Source: Macrophomina tecta (Eukaryota; Ascomycota; Dothideomycetes; Botryosphaeriales; Botryosphaeriaceae). Taken from it: a DNA stretch of 64,000 nt. Positions 21,503 through 32,526 of the stretch are shown piece after piece. The notes below the pieces were generated by a model. That model worked only from the letters and a program-made list of their open reading frames with translations, had not been told where the DNA came from and did no database searches. Both the position numbers and the translations under genes were made by a program. Numbering within the stretch: the stretch's first letter is position 1; the number at the start of each line of letters is the position of its first letter. The stretch lies in the NCBI GenBank assembly GCA_024180945.1, contig JAKSGN010000007.1, positions 496,001 to 560,000 on the forward strand. The letters are read 5' to 3'.

Positions 21503-22900
21503 ATGGCTTCCCAAGGAGGCCCCCAGCTTGGCCCGTTGCAGCTACGACTCAGCCCTCAAGCAGATCCACTACATTTCTACACATGCGGAGATTCAGTGCG
21601 CGGCGAGGTCCAAGTTGCACGAGAAGAGAAGGCCAGAAAAGTCCAGATCAGTTTCAAAGCGAAGTCACGGAGTGCCATGTGTGAACGGCCAGAAGGACCT
21701 ACGGAAGAGCTCAGTATCGCCCTTTTCTGCTACACCACGGAACTCTTCGCATTCACCGGAGAGGAAGTCGACGCCTTGTCGGAAAAGGGACGAACACACG
21801 TCTCCTTCCCCTTCGAGTTCCAGTTCCCCTGGGTAGTCGGTTTACCAGCGCCCGGCCACAGAGGCGAACCTCTCCAGCGCAGCGACGACTTCGAAAACCT
21901 CCGCGGCCACGCCCTCCCGCCGTCGTTCCACGCAAAATGCAACGGCGCCTCCCAGTCCATCGAATACATGCTCGAAGCAACCCTGGCCACCACCGCCCTC
22001 CCCCGCTCCACCCGCCGCGTCGAGCAATCCCTCCCCTTCATCCCTCCCTGCCCCTGCCCGCACCCGCCCGCGCGCCCGCCCATCTCCAGAACCACCGAAC
22101 TCGCCCGCCGCCACCATCGCCTCGACCCGCGCCTTGCCGCCCAGCACGCCGGCTTCCGCACGCGCATCAAGCACCTCCTCGCCGGACCGGACCCCGCGCG
22201 GCCGTCGGTGACGTTCGCGCTGACGGCCACGGCTCCCGCGCGGCTGCGCGCCGGGCACGCGCTGTCGTCGCCCGGCGGCAGTGGCAGTGGCAGTGGCAGT
22301 GGCAGTGGCAGTGGCATCGCGCTGGCCCTCACGCACCTCGACCGCAGCGCGTCGGTGCCGCGCGCGCCGTCCGTCGCGCTGCGCTCCTTCCGCGTCACGC
22401 TGCGGAGCTGCACGGCACTGCGCTTGCCGCCTGCCGTTGCGGGCGCGAAGGAGCGGCGTGCCGAGAGCTGGTCGACGGAGTGGGAGGTGGCGAAGCGGTG
22501 CGATGGCGCGCAGGGCGGGCCGCCGCCGGTGCTGCTGGAAGACTGCGGCGTTGTGGAGCTGGGCCGGCTGTGCGGGGGCCCGTCTGCGTTGGTGGTGCCG
22601 CTGGATGTGGTGCCGGGGTTTAGGAGCTATGCGCTGAAGCGGACGTACGAGTTGCAGGTGGTGCTGTGGGTGCAGTGTGTTGGGAAGATGTACGAGGTGG
22701 AGGCGGTGAGGCATGAGGTGGAGGTGCTGCCGTCGGTTTGTAGGGAGCAGGAGGGCGGGGTGGACGAGGGAGTTGTGGCGGTGGGAGTGCGGCGCGGTGC
22801 GGCTGTGCGCCGGAGGGCTGTGGGGGAGCTGGAGGAGGAGGAGGAGGAGGAGGAGGAGGTTCTGCCGTTGTATCATGCGCCGCCAGGCTACGAGCCTTAA
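21503..22900 (+). CDS. Arrestin-like protein with C-terminal PPxY motif
   Basis: Single exon, 465 residues. The N-terminal half resembles the arrestin N domain (GDSVRGEVQVAREEKARKVQ, FPFEFQFP), and the C half has matching beta-sandwich segments (LKRTYELQVVLWVQCVGKMY). The middle is proline/arginine rich with a GGCAGT-encoded Gly-Ser repeat. Near the C-terminus a run of nine glutamates precedes LYHAPPGYEP, a PPxY-type motif that binds WW domains of Rsp5-family ubiquitin ligases. Alpha-arrestins of this kind recruit the ligase to membrane transporters or receptors for endocytosis; the target here is unknown. No introns are needed. The GC-rich repeat region probably varies in length between strains. 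Confidence 0.7.
   Translation: MASQGGPQLGPLQLRLSPQADPLHFYTCGDSVRGEVQVAREEKARKVQISFKAKSRSAMCERPEGPTEELSIALFCYTTELFAFTGEEVDALSEKGRTHVSFPFEFQFPWVVGLPAPGHRGEPLQRSDDFENLRGHALPPSFHAKCNGASQSIEYMLEATLATTALPRSTRRVEQSLPFIPPCPCPHPPARPPISRTTELARRHHRLDPRLAAQHAGFRTRIKHLLAGPDPARPSVTFALTATAPARLRAGHALSSPGGSGSGSGSGSGSGIALALTHLDRSASVPRAPSVALRSFRVTLRSCTALRLPPAVAGAKERRAESWSTEWEVAKRCDGAQGGPPPVLLEDCGVVELGRLCGGPSALVVPLDVVPGFRSYALKRTYELQVVLWVQCVGKMYEVEAVRHEVEVLPSVCREQEGGVDEGVVAVGVRRGAAVRRRAVGELEEEEEEEEEVLPLYHAPPGYEP
22277..22312 (+). repeat. GGCAGT hexanucleotide repeat in coding sequence
   Basis: Six perfect copies encoding Gly-Ser pairs in the arrestin-like protein. Confidence 0.95.
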
Positions 22901-23494
22901 GAAGCGAAGTGGGCATCGCGAGTGTCACCGCGGTGATATGGTTGATCAGTTTGGTGGGCTGGAGAGAGGTGTACTATCCTCGGCCGCTCGTGCGCAGAAG
23001 ATTAATTATTTGGGCGATTAACCAGAATACTGAAGCATTTCAAGTCGGCCAGATCCGGGGATTCGCGTTTTGGGTTGTAGCGTGGAGGAGGCTGCAGCGG
23101 TACTACTCTGTGGCGCTGTGGGGGCCACGGCAGGTGATTGCAAGGATTCGTGGAGGTGGTGCTCGTCTGCCCTGCCAAAGCCGCGGCCTGCAAAGATGTC
23201 GGCCACCCACTGACGCGCGACGTACCTGTCACACCCACTTTCGAACGAACCGTGTTTCCTGCGCTTACTTCCGGATACAGTGCCCGCCCCCAGACTCTTT
23301 TCCATCCCACCATACGCGTTTCGATATTGACGAATGCACCTGACCTGCATAAGCGAGTGCGGCTGACGGCCGGCAGCGAGCGTGTTGGCCAGGCTGCAGC
23401 TGCATACCCACTTTGCGGCCCATGTATTTAGAAGGTGGTCAGCCTACACGTTGGCCATGCCTTTGGCCTGGTCAGCGGTGCATCTCACTCTGCG
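22901..23494. other. Intergenic, no gene seen
   Basis: About 590 nt between the arrestin-like gene and the CorA-like gene. Frames are short and overlapping, without motifs. Confidence 0.4.
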
Positions 23495-26400
23495 ATGTCG
23501 GCGCCTACTTTCCACTCGTCGGACGGTCTTCACCATAGAGACGACCTTGCAGGAGGCGCACGACAGCGGCAGGGCGCTGCGAATGCGCAATTCGAAGCCC
23601 AGGCAGGGCCGGCGACTCCCAGTTCTCGGCTTTCTGAACAGAGTAAGTACGAGAACAAGGCTTTCTCGTGCGCAAGGCTGAAACTCTCCAGCAGCGGAGA
23701 ACAGAAATTCCCCGGCAATAGGGCGGATCAGCAAAGACGAATGCACTTCGATACCCGAAGAGGCACACGAGGCGGCGAGAACTGCAACGCCCTACGTATC
23801 GTTCGGTGACAATGGAACAACCGCAAGCGTCACGGCTCGGGGAGAGCTTATGCAGATTACTCGATTCCTCGGCATGGGCGCATCAGGATTCTTCTGCCTA
23901 GATCAGCCCTGGATACCGGAGCCCTACTTCGTCAAAGACCGGGCGCAAGCACTCGCAAGCGACAGCGCCAGCCCGTTTGGGATATCCCTGAGGTTGGAGC
24001 TGGGTCCTCTTCCCGAGCTGGACGAACTGTCTGGACAGAAGCCAAAGTTGGAGTTCGTCCGTGACCGTTGGCCGCTATTCACGTCCGAAACCGAGGCTGT
24101 GACAAGCACAGAACTTTACTTCGTCCATGATGGCACCGTCTTCGACGTATGGACCTGCACTTGGAAGAAATCACCTATTCCGGCTTCAGGGGGGCTGATT
24201 TTCGACACTGATCTTCTGATACGAGAACTGGATTTTGTAAACCCTGGTCATGCGTTCAACGAAGCAAGCGAGCGGAGCGAAACTTATAGTGCTTCTCTGG
24301 GGCCCGAAAGCAACTGTCTAATCCTGTGCCACGGGAAATCAGAGAGTGAAGGCATAGAGACCGACGTCGGCTTGATCGTTACATTCTTTGTCAATGGGAC
24401 TGTTCAAAAGCTTGAGGAGGTGGACGGAAGGCCCCAGAAGCCTGATTTCAGGATTAATGTTGATGAGGATATCCGCAGATCTAGTTCTTCGCAGTCTCTG
24501 GAACTGGTAACCGCCTATAGGCTCCAGAAGCTGTCAGGCGAGTTCAACGAAGGGTCTTCTCCGATCTCACCTTCCAGTTACTTCAGCCTGAGTGAATCAC
24601 TCACAGCTTCTCCGTATACAAAGCTCACATATTCGCCCGACTTCCATCTTGACTTTATCATACGAAGGAATCTGGAGCACATCCTTTCTGTTTGTAGTAT
24701 TCCAATTCCCGAAAAAGGAAGCGGCGATGTTGTTGGCCGTACCGCCAACAAGCCTCACGACATGGCATCAACTTTCAAGGTCGCAATGACGTGTGGAGAC
24801 ACCTCGGGGCACCGCTTGGTCAATCCTGCAAGCTTGTAAGTGGTACACTGAAAAAGGCATCTGCCCATAGCTTACGGGGCGCAGTTTTGCATTTCAATTC
24901 CTCCTGTCAGTTTATGAATATCTCAACGCGCTGTCCAGAGGAAGCATGGAACAACAAAATGTTCACTTATACTGTCAGAACCTCCTGGGCAGGATCCGGA
25001 GCACGTGCGAGGCACACTTGAATTGGGTCTTCGGACAAGCGACAATTGTTGACGGGTGCTTCGCGGCCAACTATTGGGCCAGCGGACACAGAATCAGTTT
25101 TTCAGGTTCGCGGGAAAATTTGAGTGTCATATCACTGTCCGACACTCCTTTCCAGATAATCAAGCTAGCTGATTTTGCCCGAACAATGGACGGCTCTGTG
25201 GGGAACAGCAGCATGCGGGGGTACGCACGGAAAGTTTTGGAGGAGCGTATCTACCCGTGGACACGAACACTGGATAACGCAGACAAGCGCAGTAGATGCG
25301 CATTTCCCCGGCCTGGAACCCAGAAGTATCGTCTTGAGGATCACGTGTGGATTTGGCGGGCAATGAGGTCTATTGAGGATCTTGGACTCGGTAGCTACCT
25401 GGACTCCCGGGGAGGGAATCAGTTCCGCTCTGGAAAAGCCAAAGCACCAAAGAAGGGTGTCTCCAACCTGGAGGACATCAATCCCGAAGAAGCTCCTGCT
25501 CGCGACTTTTCGTCAGCCGAGGTCCAACGCAGGGTATTGAAACGGTTCACCACGGAGAATATTGCTTCGCGCCGAAGGATGATCTCTGTTTCAAGGACCT
25601 CGACTGAGACAAGGTTCCTCCTGCACTCTAGAGACACATGCTTGTTCTATGAATCATCCGCTCCATTCTTCAACAAGGCGGAGTCGTTATGGAGGGCTAC
25701 GATTGAGGCGCAGAAGTACCACGAAGCAAACGAGGACTCCAGCTGGGACAATCCGTTGCGATATGCAATTGCACTGATTATGGCGAGCAGAGGCCTCCAG
25801 ATCAACTGGAAACCGCCTGAAGATATGTTTTTGGATGCCAAACGGATTTTGCTTGGCAGCAGTTCCCCTAATGGCCTCTTCCCCGGGCAGATAAATAACG
25901 CCACCAAGGAGCCCGAAATGTTCCATGACGCCGGATGGAGAGACTTTTACTGGCATGTGGGGTTCGAGGTACCTTTCATCCTTTGGAAGTATTGCAATGC
26001 TGTCGTGACGAAGGTAGAGTCGCCGAGGGCATCCAGCGTAAGAGGTCTGCCGGCCAAGCAGGCGAGTGGTGATGACACTTTTCTCAAACTTCATCCTCCA
26101 GCTTTGGGGCTCGTCATTGCGGATGACCCGGCTCTCAATACTGAAATCAAGAAGAGACTGCCGTTGAACACATTCATCGATCAGACCAGCATTGTGGAAC
26201 TCCCCGACGAGTGGCTGTACAACTATCCCGAATTCCTTGATTTCGACCCGAAAGAACAGTACGAAGGCTTTTTTGGGGCTATTAATCAACGAGATATCGA
26301 AGCCGGCGCCCGTATTACTGAGGCCATGCATGTATTCAGCAACCGGCAGAAGGAAAATGGCACCCCACTGTTCAGCGACGAGTTCCTGAAAGGGATTGTC

Positions 26401-28032
26401 GTGGACGTACCAAGGACCACTCAGGCCAAAAGCCGCAAAACAGGGGCAAAGCCTTCCCAGGTCCCAGAAGAAAACGCGGAGCCAAGCAGTACTACATCAA
26501 TCTACGAGAAGCTAAGCGGACTCCGCACCTCCAAATACGCAAAGAAGAGGCTGATTTGGATACCGAATGGTGACCTTGATACCTTGCTCGTCTGCTTCCT
26601 AGCTGCTCCCGATACTGAAAAAATTTACCTGTCATCATTTTTCGATAGGCACAAGAACAGGGAAAAGTTTTTCCTGGATGATGCCACCGCGGCGTTGAAT
26701 ACATGGAGGACTGAATTCCATCTCTCATCCTACCGGCTCCTAGGAGAGGGTGACAGCCCAAACTACAAGGGTCTCAGTTTCTTGGGTGGAAACCAGAAGA
26801 TCCAGCGATCGGCGTTGGGCTTTCTGTTCAGCGGAGACTTTTTTGATCGGTATTGGACGTGCTATGTCTTGGAATATGACCCCGTGGAGCACTTCCAACA
26901 GAAAAAGCGATTTCAGGGCACCCCGGAGAATTACGCCAGACTGTCTGAATCTTTCAAAAATCTCATCATCCCGAAGAAGATTCTCCCGCGTACAGACCTG
27001 GAGAGGCGACCCTGGCGGCAACGGAAGGTTCTGGAGTTGCTCCTCTTCGACAGGATGCTCCAAGGGATATCGCGCCAATATGAAGAGATTTCGTTGCATA
27101 TCAGTGACCAGCTGATCCGGATGCTCGGCTCAAACGACACCAGTTCTCTACTTGCGTCTGCGATGGAGACCTCTTCAACCAAGCAAAGCGTCGTTGCGCT
27201 CTCCAGTCTGCTCTTCTCCGCTCCCATGGACAACGGGAACCACTTGAAGTTCAGCAAAGATTGGCCGCAGTTCCAGTACAATTTGCAGGTAATGGAGGAC
27301 GATTTGAAGGAAAATCTGGACAAGATCGCATTGTGGCTGGTGCGTGAGCAGGACCGCGAGCCGGAGAGACCTCGATGGACCAGGAATGACGAGCGCAAAT
27401 ACCGGTCCGCCATAAGCAAACTCTCTTTCTCGAATAACCAGCGCATCCGCGAACTCCAGCATCATCTCGCGAATATACAGTCTTTGAGAGCTTCACTCGC
27501 AAGCCGACTGGAGTCGACGCGCAACGACTTAAGCTTCCAGAGCGCAGAGAACGTCCGGTACTTCACCTACGTGACCGTCGTCTTCCTCCCGCTCGGCTTC
27601 TCCACCGCATTGTTCAGCATGAACGATCCGCCCAGGGGTGAGAGTCTTCGCTGGATGGTGGTCACCGCCGTCGTTGCTCTCTGTCTGACCGTCCTCGCTT
27701 TAGCCAATGCGCAGTACTGGGGCCAAATATCAAATCCCATCCAAATGGTGTCGCGGAGCTTCCTGTACCCTTTCCGACTCGCCTCTTACACGGTAACCGC
27801 AACTTTATCCCGTTCGATGGGTCGGAAGGCGGCCGACGGTTCGATAGAAGACGCGAAAAACGGCGAATCATCAGCGAGTTCGGGTGAGCCATACGCGGAG
27901 GATCGTAAGCCATCTTCGCCAAATAGCAGCCTCCACTTGCTCATCGAAAAATGCAAAGGAGTACGTAAGCGAACAGGGCGGAGCCCCGACGATGTTGGCC
28001 TTGAAGCTGGCAGACCGGTCAGTCCATCGTAG
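23495..28032 (+). CDS. Very large CorA-like (Mg2+-transporter-type) membrane protein
   Basis: Three exons: 23495-23642, 23692-24835, 24885-28032; both introns 49 nt (GTAAGT donors). 1479 residues. The joins restore PYVSFGDNGTTASVTARGEL and FAFQFLLSVYEYLNAL, confirming them. The long N-terminal part is soluble and unassigned; several segments (RYWTCYVLEYDPVEHF, AISKLSFSNNQRIRELQHHL) are acidic or helical. The last 160 residues hold two membrane helices (about 1324-1346 and 1354-1376) preceded by a long helix, as in CorA-type channels; the conserved GMN after helix 1 appears as ALFSMN. Fungal proteins of this build are annotated as CorA-like transporters, but the changed motif makes magnesium transport doubtful. 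An in-frame ATG lies 60 nt upstream at 23435; MSAPTF at 23495 is preferred. Confidence 0.75.
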
Positions 28033-28373
28033 TAAAGCGTACGCTTTTAGCCTTCCCCCAGATAGAGAGACCATGGAGGAGCCATGTGGGCTGATCTTCA
28101 CACACTCTGCGCTTACAGCTTGGTCAAGCGAGCGGTGTGCACATGCAATTCTACATTCGTGTAGTCTTTCTGTGATCTTTGATCGTAAGCGCCACGACAG
28201 CGATAATTCCAGCCTTGTTTAGGCACTGCAAGTGTGATTTCAGAGCGGGCTGGGTAGGCTGCGTCAACCACCCAAGAGCTGAAGCGCTGGTATGCATGTC
28301 AGCAACCACACAGGTGCTGCCTTCTGGATAAGACAGCCCTCCTTTTCCGACCTTCTCTCATTTTTCCCTGCCA
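28033..28373. other. Intergenic, no gene seen
   Basis: About 340 nt between the CorA-like stop and the HET pseudogene. Confidence 0.4.
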
Positions 28374-30214
28374 TTGCGGTCGCTCAACCAGCAGATAACC
28401 TCCTATCAGGACGATACTCTTGGCATTATGGAAACTTCCACTGGCGATCTTGCGCCTTGCTCGGATCCGCTAGAAGAGCTTGTGCCTTTCATATTCACAA
28501 TCCACACTGGCGACTGGTTAGCGGACGTATGCTGCACCCTTCGAACTGTCTCCTTGAACCCTTTACCCGTCTATAAAGCACTTTCATACGTGTGGGGCGA
28601 TCCAACAGAGTTCCGAAGATGCGGATCAACGAGAAGGCTTTCAGCGTGTCAGAGAATCTGTGGAAAGCCCTCCGCAGGGTGCGCCAAGAAAACGGGGATC
28701 TCATCATCTGGATTGACGCTATATGCATGGACCAGAAAGACAATCACGAAAAATCATACCAAGTTGAGCTTATGAAAGACATCTTTGCCATCACCGAGGA
28801 GGCCTTGCTCCTCTTGCGCGAAAGCCATATTTGTGACACATGGAATTCGAAGACAATACCGGTGTCTGAAGGCGCCAGATGTGCATTCGAGTTACTCGGC
28901 GTCTTCGCACAGGACCGCCACTTCCACGAGTTTCCATGCTACGTCGAAGACCAGGTCGGTGCCTTATTAGTTGCAGAGAATGACAGATACCACTTCATGG
29001 CCCTGGGCATTCTTATCTGAATGCCCTCGGTGGATCAGAATCTGGACAATCTAGGAGGCACTCCTCCCGAGTAAAGCAACACTCGTATGGGCCTCAGAAA
29101 GATACGCAGTGGACTCCTTCCTCGCCGCGATTGAGCTATATGATGCCCATTACAAAGCCCTGCTGTTGCAGCCGCATTTGGGCTTTAGAACCTCTCGGAC
29201 ACTGGATCAATAGGCTAAAAGTTGTCGCCCTTCCGCTTCTGAGATTGAAAGATGATATTCGATCCAACCACCCCGTTTCGTTGAGGTACTCGCGACGACG
29301 TTGTGCAAGCCATGCAGCCTCTGATCCAAGAGACCTTTACTTCGCCATATTAGGCCTGGTGACTGCTAGAAAACCAGAGACCCTTTAGTGCTAGATTACT
29401 CATCATCAATCCGGGAAGCTTCTGTCCGCTCCGTGGCGACGATGTTCGTGGGCGAACCGCGGGCGTTTCTGGGGCGCAGGACCGCACCCAGATCGCTTTG
29501 CCTGCCCGCCTGGCCACCTGATTGCGCAATATCGAGACAGAATACAGCAGTGGCAAATGTGGATTACCGTGTGGAGCACGCGTTATTCCGCTGTTCTGCG
29601 GAAAGTACATGGCAGTTAAAACTGGATACCAGTTCAAGACTGCTCACAAAAGCTCTAAGGATCGATGGACTCCATGCCTCTGGGTATTTTTTTTTTCGGC
29701 GGCATTAATTGTGCTGTATACACCATTCACCGGTGGATGGAAATAATGTCTATTTTTGATCTTCCCAGCTCGTTGAACTCGAACCTGGAACCCGCTGTCG
29801 ATGCTTTTTGGAGGACCATGGCACATGATAGTGTTTTTGAAAGTCCGTCCATCCGCCGAGCAGTTGCAAGGGACTATGAGGTGTTCTCTGAAAGTCTGGT
29901 AAATCTATCAACCCCAAAGCCAGCACTCATTGATGCCAATGGCTACGCAAGCTTGTTACATGTTGTGACACCTTCTTTCGGGAGGTGACTATTCATCGCA
30001 GAAAGCGGAGCGCGGAGATGAAGTGTATATAATCCTGGGATGCTCCGTCCCTTTCATTCTTCGCAGATGCACAAAGAAGGTCTTCTCGGAAGAGGCAAGC
30101 GACTATATTTCTTCTTTCGAGATGGTCGGGAATTGCTATCTGCATGGCATTATGGACGGCGAGGCTCTGCAAGGCAGTTCGGAGGAGAGGGTTGAGACGA
30201 TCGCACTTGTTTAA
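28374..30214 (+). pseudogene. HET-domain (heterokaryon incompatibility) gene relic
   Basis: Pieces in successive frames give a full HET architecture: VYKALSYVWGDPTE, then after a frameshift near 28615 INEKAFSVSENLWKALRRVR and LIIWIDAICMDQKDN, then after another shift near 29015 WIRIWTI-stop-EALLPSKATLVW (TAG at 29052-29054 where glutamine is expected). Another stop lies at 29211-29213, followed by ASDPRDLYFAILGLV and the C-terminal VYIILGCSVPFILR...GNCYLHGIMDGEAL ending at 30214. HET proteins trigger cell death when genetically different strains fuse. Here at least two frameshifts and two stops abolish it. The CAG-to-TAG change is the kind produced by repeat-induced point mutation, though the gene as a whole is not AT-rich. 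Confidence 0.75.
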
Positions 30215-30380
30215 TGAGTATTTTGTTTGGTCAAAATTTTTCATTTCTTCTGAAATACACATTTCAACAGAAAGATGCTCGAATGGCAGGCGTGACTCAT
30301 TTTGTGAGAGCAATCCGCAAACAAGCCCCCCCGAAACGCGCCTCAGATCCCTGTCAGCCAGGCCTGGCGTCAGTTCCCAC

Positions 30381-32526
30381 TTAAGCCTTCTCATCCACCC
30401 TCTCTCTATGCTCAACATTCTCCTCTTTCATCGGCATAGGCGCCGCGCTTAACCTCTTTCCCTTCAACACATCTCTCTCCTGCACGACGGCGACGTGATT
30501 ATTCAACAACGGGCTCGGGTCCTCGACGAAGATTGCACACGCCGTGGTGATGACGCCAAAGGGGATGCTCGCATAAAACACCATCCTGAACGCCTTCGCA
30601 TACGTCTCCTTGAACGCGCGGGCGGTGGCACTCGCCACCGCGTCGCTCACGCCGCCGGGCACCGTGGCCAGCGCGCCAGGCACGCCGACGGCGTTCTGGA
30701 TGACGGCGGGGATCAGGGCGGACAGGCCGGCGGGGTCGAAGCCGGCGCCGATGGCGGCATTGGCGATGCGGTTGCCGAGCTCCTTGTTGGTGACGGAGTG
30801 CATGATGGTGGTGAAGACGGCGTTGCCGACGGAGCCGCCGGCGCTGCGGAAGGTGCCGATCAGGCCTGACGCGACGCCGAGCTCTTCCTGGGGCACGAAG
30901 AGGCCGGCGGTGACGTAGGCGATGGTGGTGAGCCAAGTGAAGCAGCCCTGGCCGAAGAACTGCAGCACGATCCACGCGGCCTTGTTGTCGGGGATGACGG
31001 CGGCGTAGGCGGCCGTGAAGACGGTCTGGATGACGAGCGCGACGATGATCTGCTCGCGCACGTGCTTGATGCGGTGCAGCAGCGACGGGATGATCCAGCC
31101 GCCCACGACGCCGCCGAAGCCGTTGGGGATGGCGATCAGGCCGATTTCGGTAGGGTCGTTGGTGAACATGTAGAGCGAGGCTTGCGGGAGCAGCGCCGCC
31201 ATCGCATACCAGATAAAGCCCGACACGAAGACGATGAGCAGGTGGATGGTGAACTTGCGCACCATGACGAAGAGGGAGCGCGGGAAGAGCGGGTTGGCGG
31301 GGATGTAGAAGTCATAGACGAAGCAGGCGATGGTGATGACGGCGCCGATGCTGATGGTCGAGCCGACGAGCGCTTTGGAGTACGATGTCTTGCCCAGGTA
31401 GGTCAGGCCGACCAGCATGATGGTCAGGCCGGCCGTGAAGAGGAGCAGGCCGATCCAGTCGAGTTCCTTGAACTCATCCCAGCGCGACTTGTCGTAGTCA
31501 TTGCGGGGGCGCGAGGGCGGGAAGTAGAAGATGGCGATGCCGACGAGGCAGATTGCCGAGTAGATGATGGAGATGTAGTAGCACCAGCGCCACGTCGCCT
31601 CCTGCGCGAGCTTGTTGGCGATGAGCACACCCAGAGCGGCCCAGGGGACGTTGATGCAGAACTCAGTCCAGCCGAGGCCGATGCCGCTGTACCTTGCATG
31701 TCAGACCTGCTCGTACACACAAGGTTGTGGCGAAACAAGCTTGTCAAAGCCTACGAGCAATAGACTTTTGGTCAGGAGAGAGCGGTACGTACCGGTACTT
31801 GTTCGGCAGAAGCTCCGAGATGCCCGGATAGGCGACGAAGGAAACACCGGCACCGAAGCCAACAATTGTCGAGGCGGCCGCCACGGTGGTTGTCTTCTCA
31901 GCCGTTGCGCCAACAATCTGTGCCGCATGCCAATCAGTTTTGCAGATCCCGCGAGACGAAATAGGAAAACGCAAAGGGACCGAGCGGGAGAGAAGTGGCC
32001 ACCATGCAAGGGCCAAGTGATCCAGATGCGCTCCCGCGCGTATAACGCAGCCAGGAGATAACAGCCGACTTACCGCACCGACTAGCGTAATGACCTGCCC
32101 GGACAGGGTAACGTAGCGACGGCCGAAGATGTCGCTCCAACCTCCAGCGATGGAAAAAGACACGGCTGAGGCGACACTCCAGCCACCTGCGATCCAAACG
32201 ATGTTTTCCGTGTCGTTCAGCGCGGTGCCGATTGGGTTGAGGATACTGTTGACGAGGACGTAACCGCATGAGACAGGACCGACGAAGGACATTCCCAGGA
32301 ACTGTTTTCAGAAGAAGAGTTAGAATCGCTTGCTGGGAAACATTTGACGCGAATGTTTGGGAGGACGCACGAAGACAGCGATGATTACGGACCAAGACAC
32401 CTTTTCGTCCTCGATGCTACCGACATTCGACGGCGGTCGGGCAACAGGCGAGTTCACGTCGGCGTCAAGCGAGTCGGCAGGGCCATTCTTCTCGATCTCT
32501 GGATTTATTGCGTTCGGCAGCGCCAT
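30381..32526 (-). CDS. MFS efflux pump, TRI12-like/DHA family
   Basis: Four exons: 32371-32526, 32074-32301, 31793-31917, 30381-31686; introns 69, 156 and 106 nt. 604 residues, consistent phases. A hydrophilic N-terminus of about 45 residues is followed by about 14 membrane helices. The motif-A loop reads GGWSDIFGRRY; later helices include GWTEFCINVPWAALG and RSAGGSVGNAVFTT. The best family fit is the fungal trichothecene-efflux-pump-like MFS group (long 14-TM drug/metabolite antiporters). It exports a small molecule across the plasma membrane with proton exchange; substrate unknown. The start at 32526 has an excellent context (ACCATGG) and a TTAAATATAC TATA-like element lies about 130 nt upstream. 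It could serve the nearby tailoring enzymes, but HET and CorA genes intervene. Confidence 0.85.

Noticed and set aside
21730..22876. Long minus-strand frames opposite the arrestin-like gene
   Set aside because: Antisense shadows of a GC-rich coding exon; Arg/Pro/His-rich, no domain.
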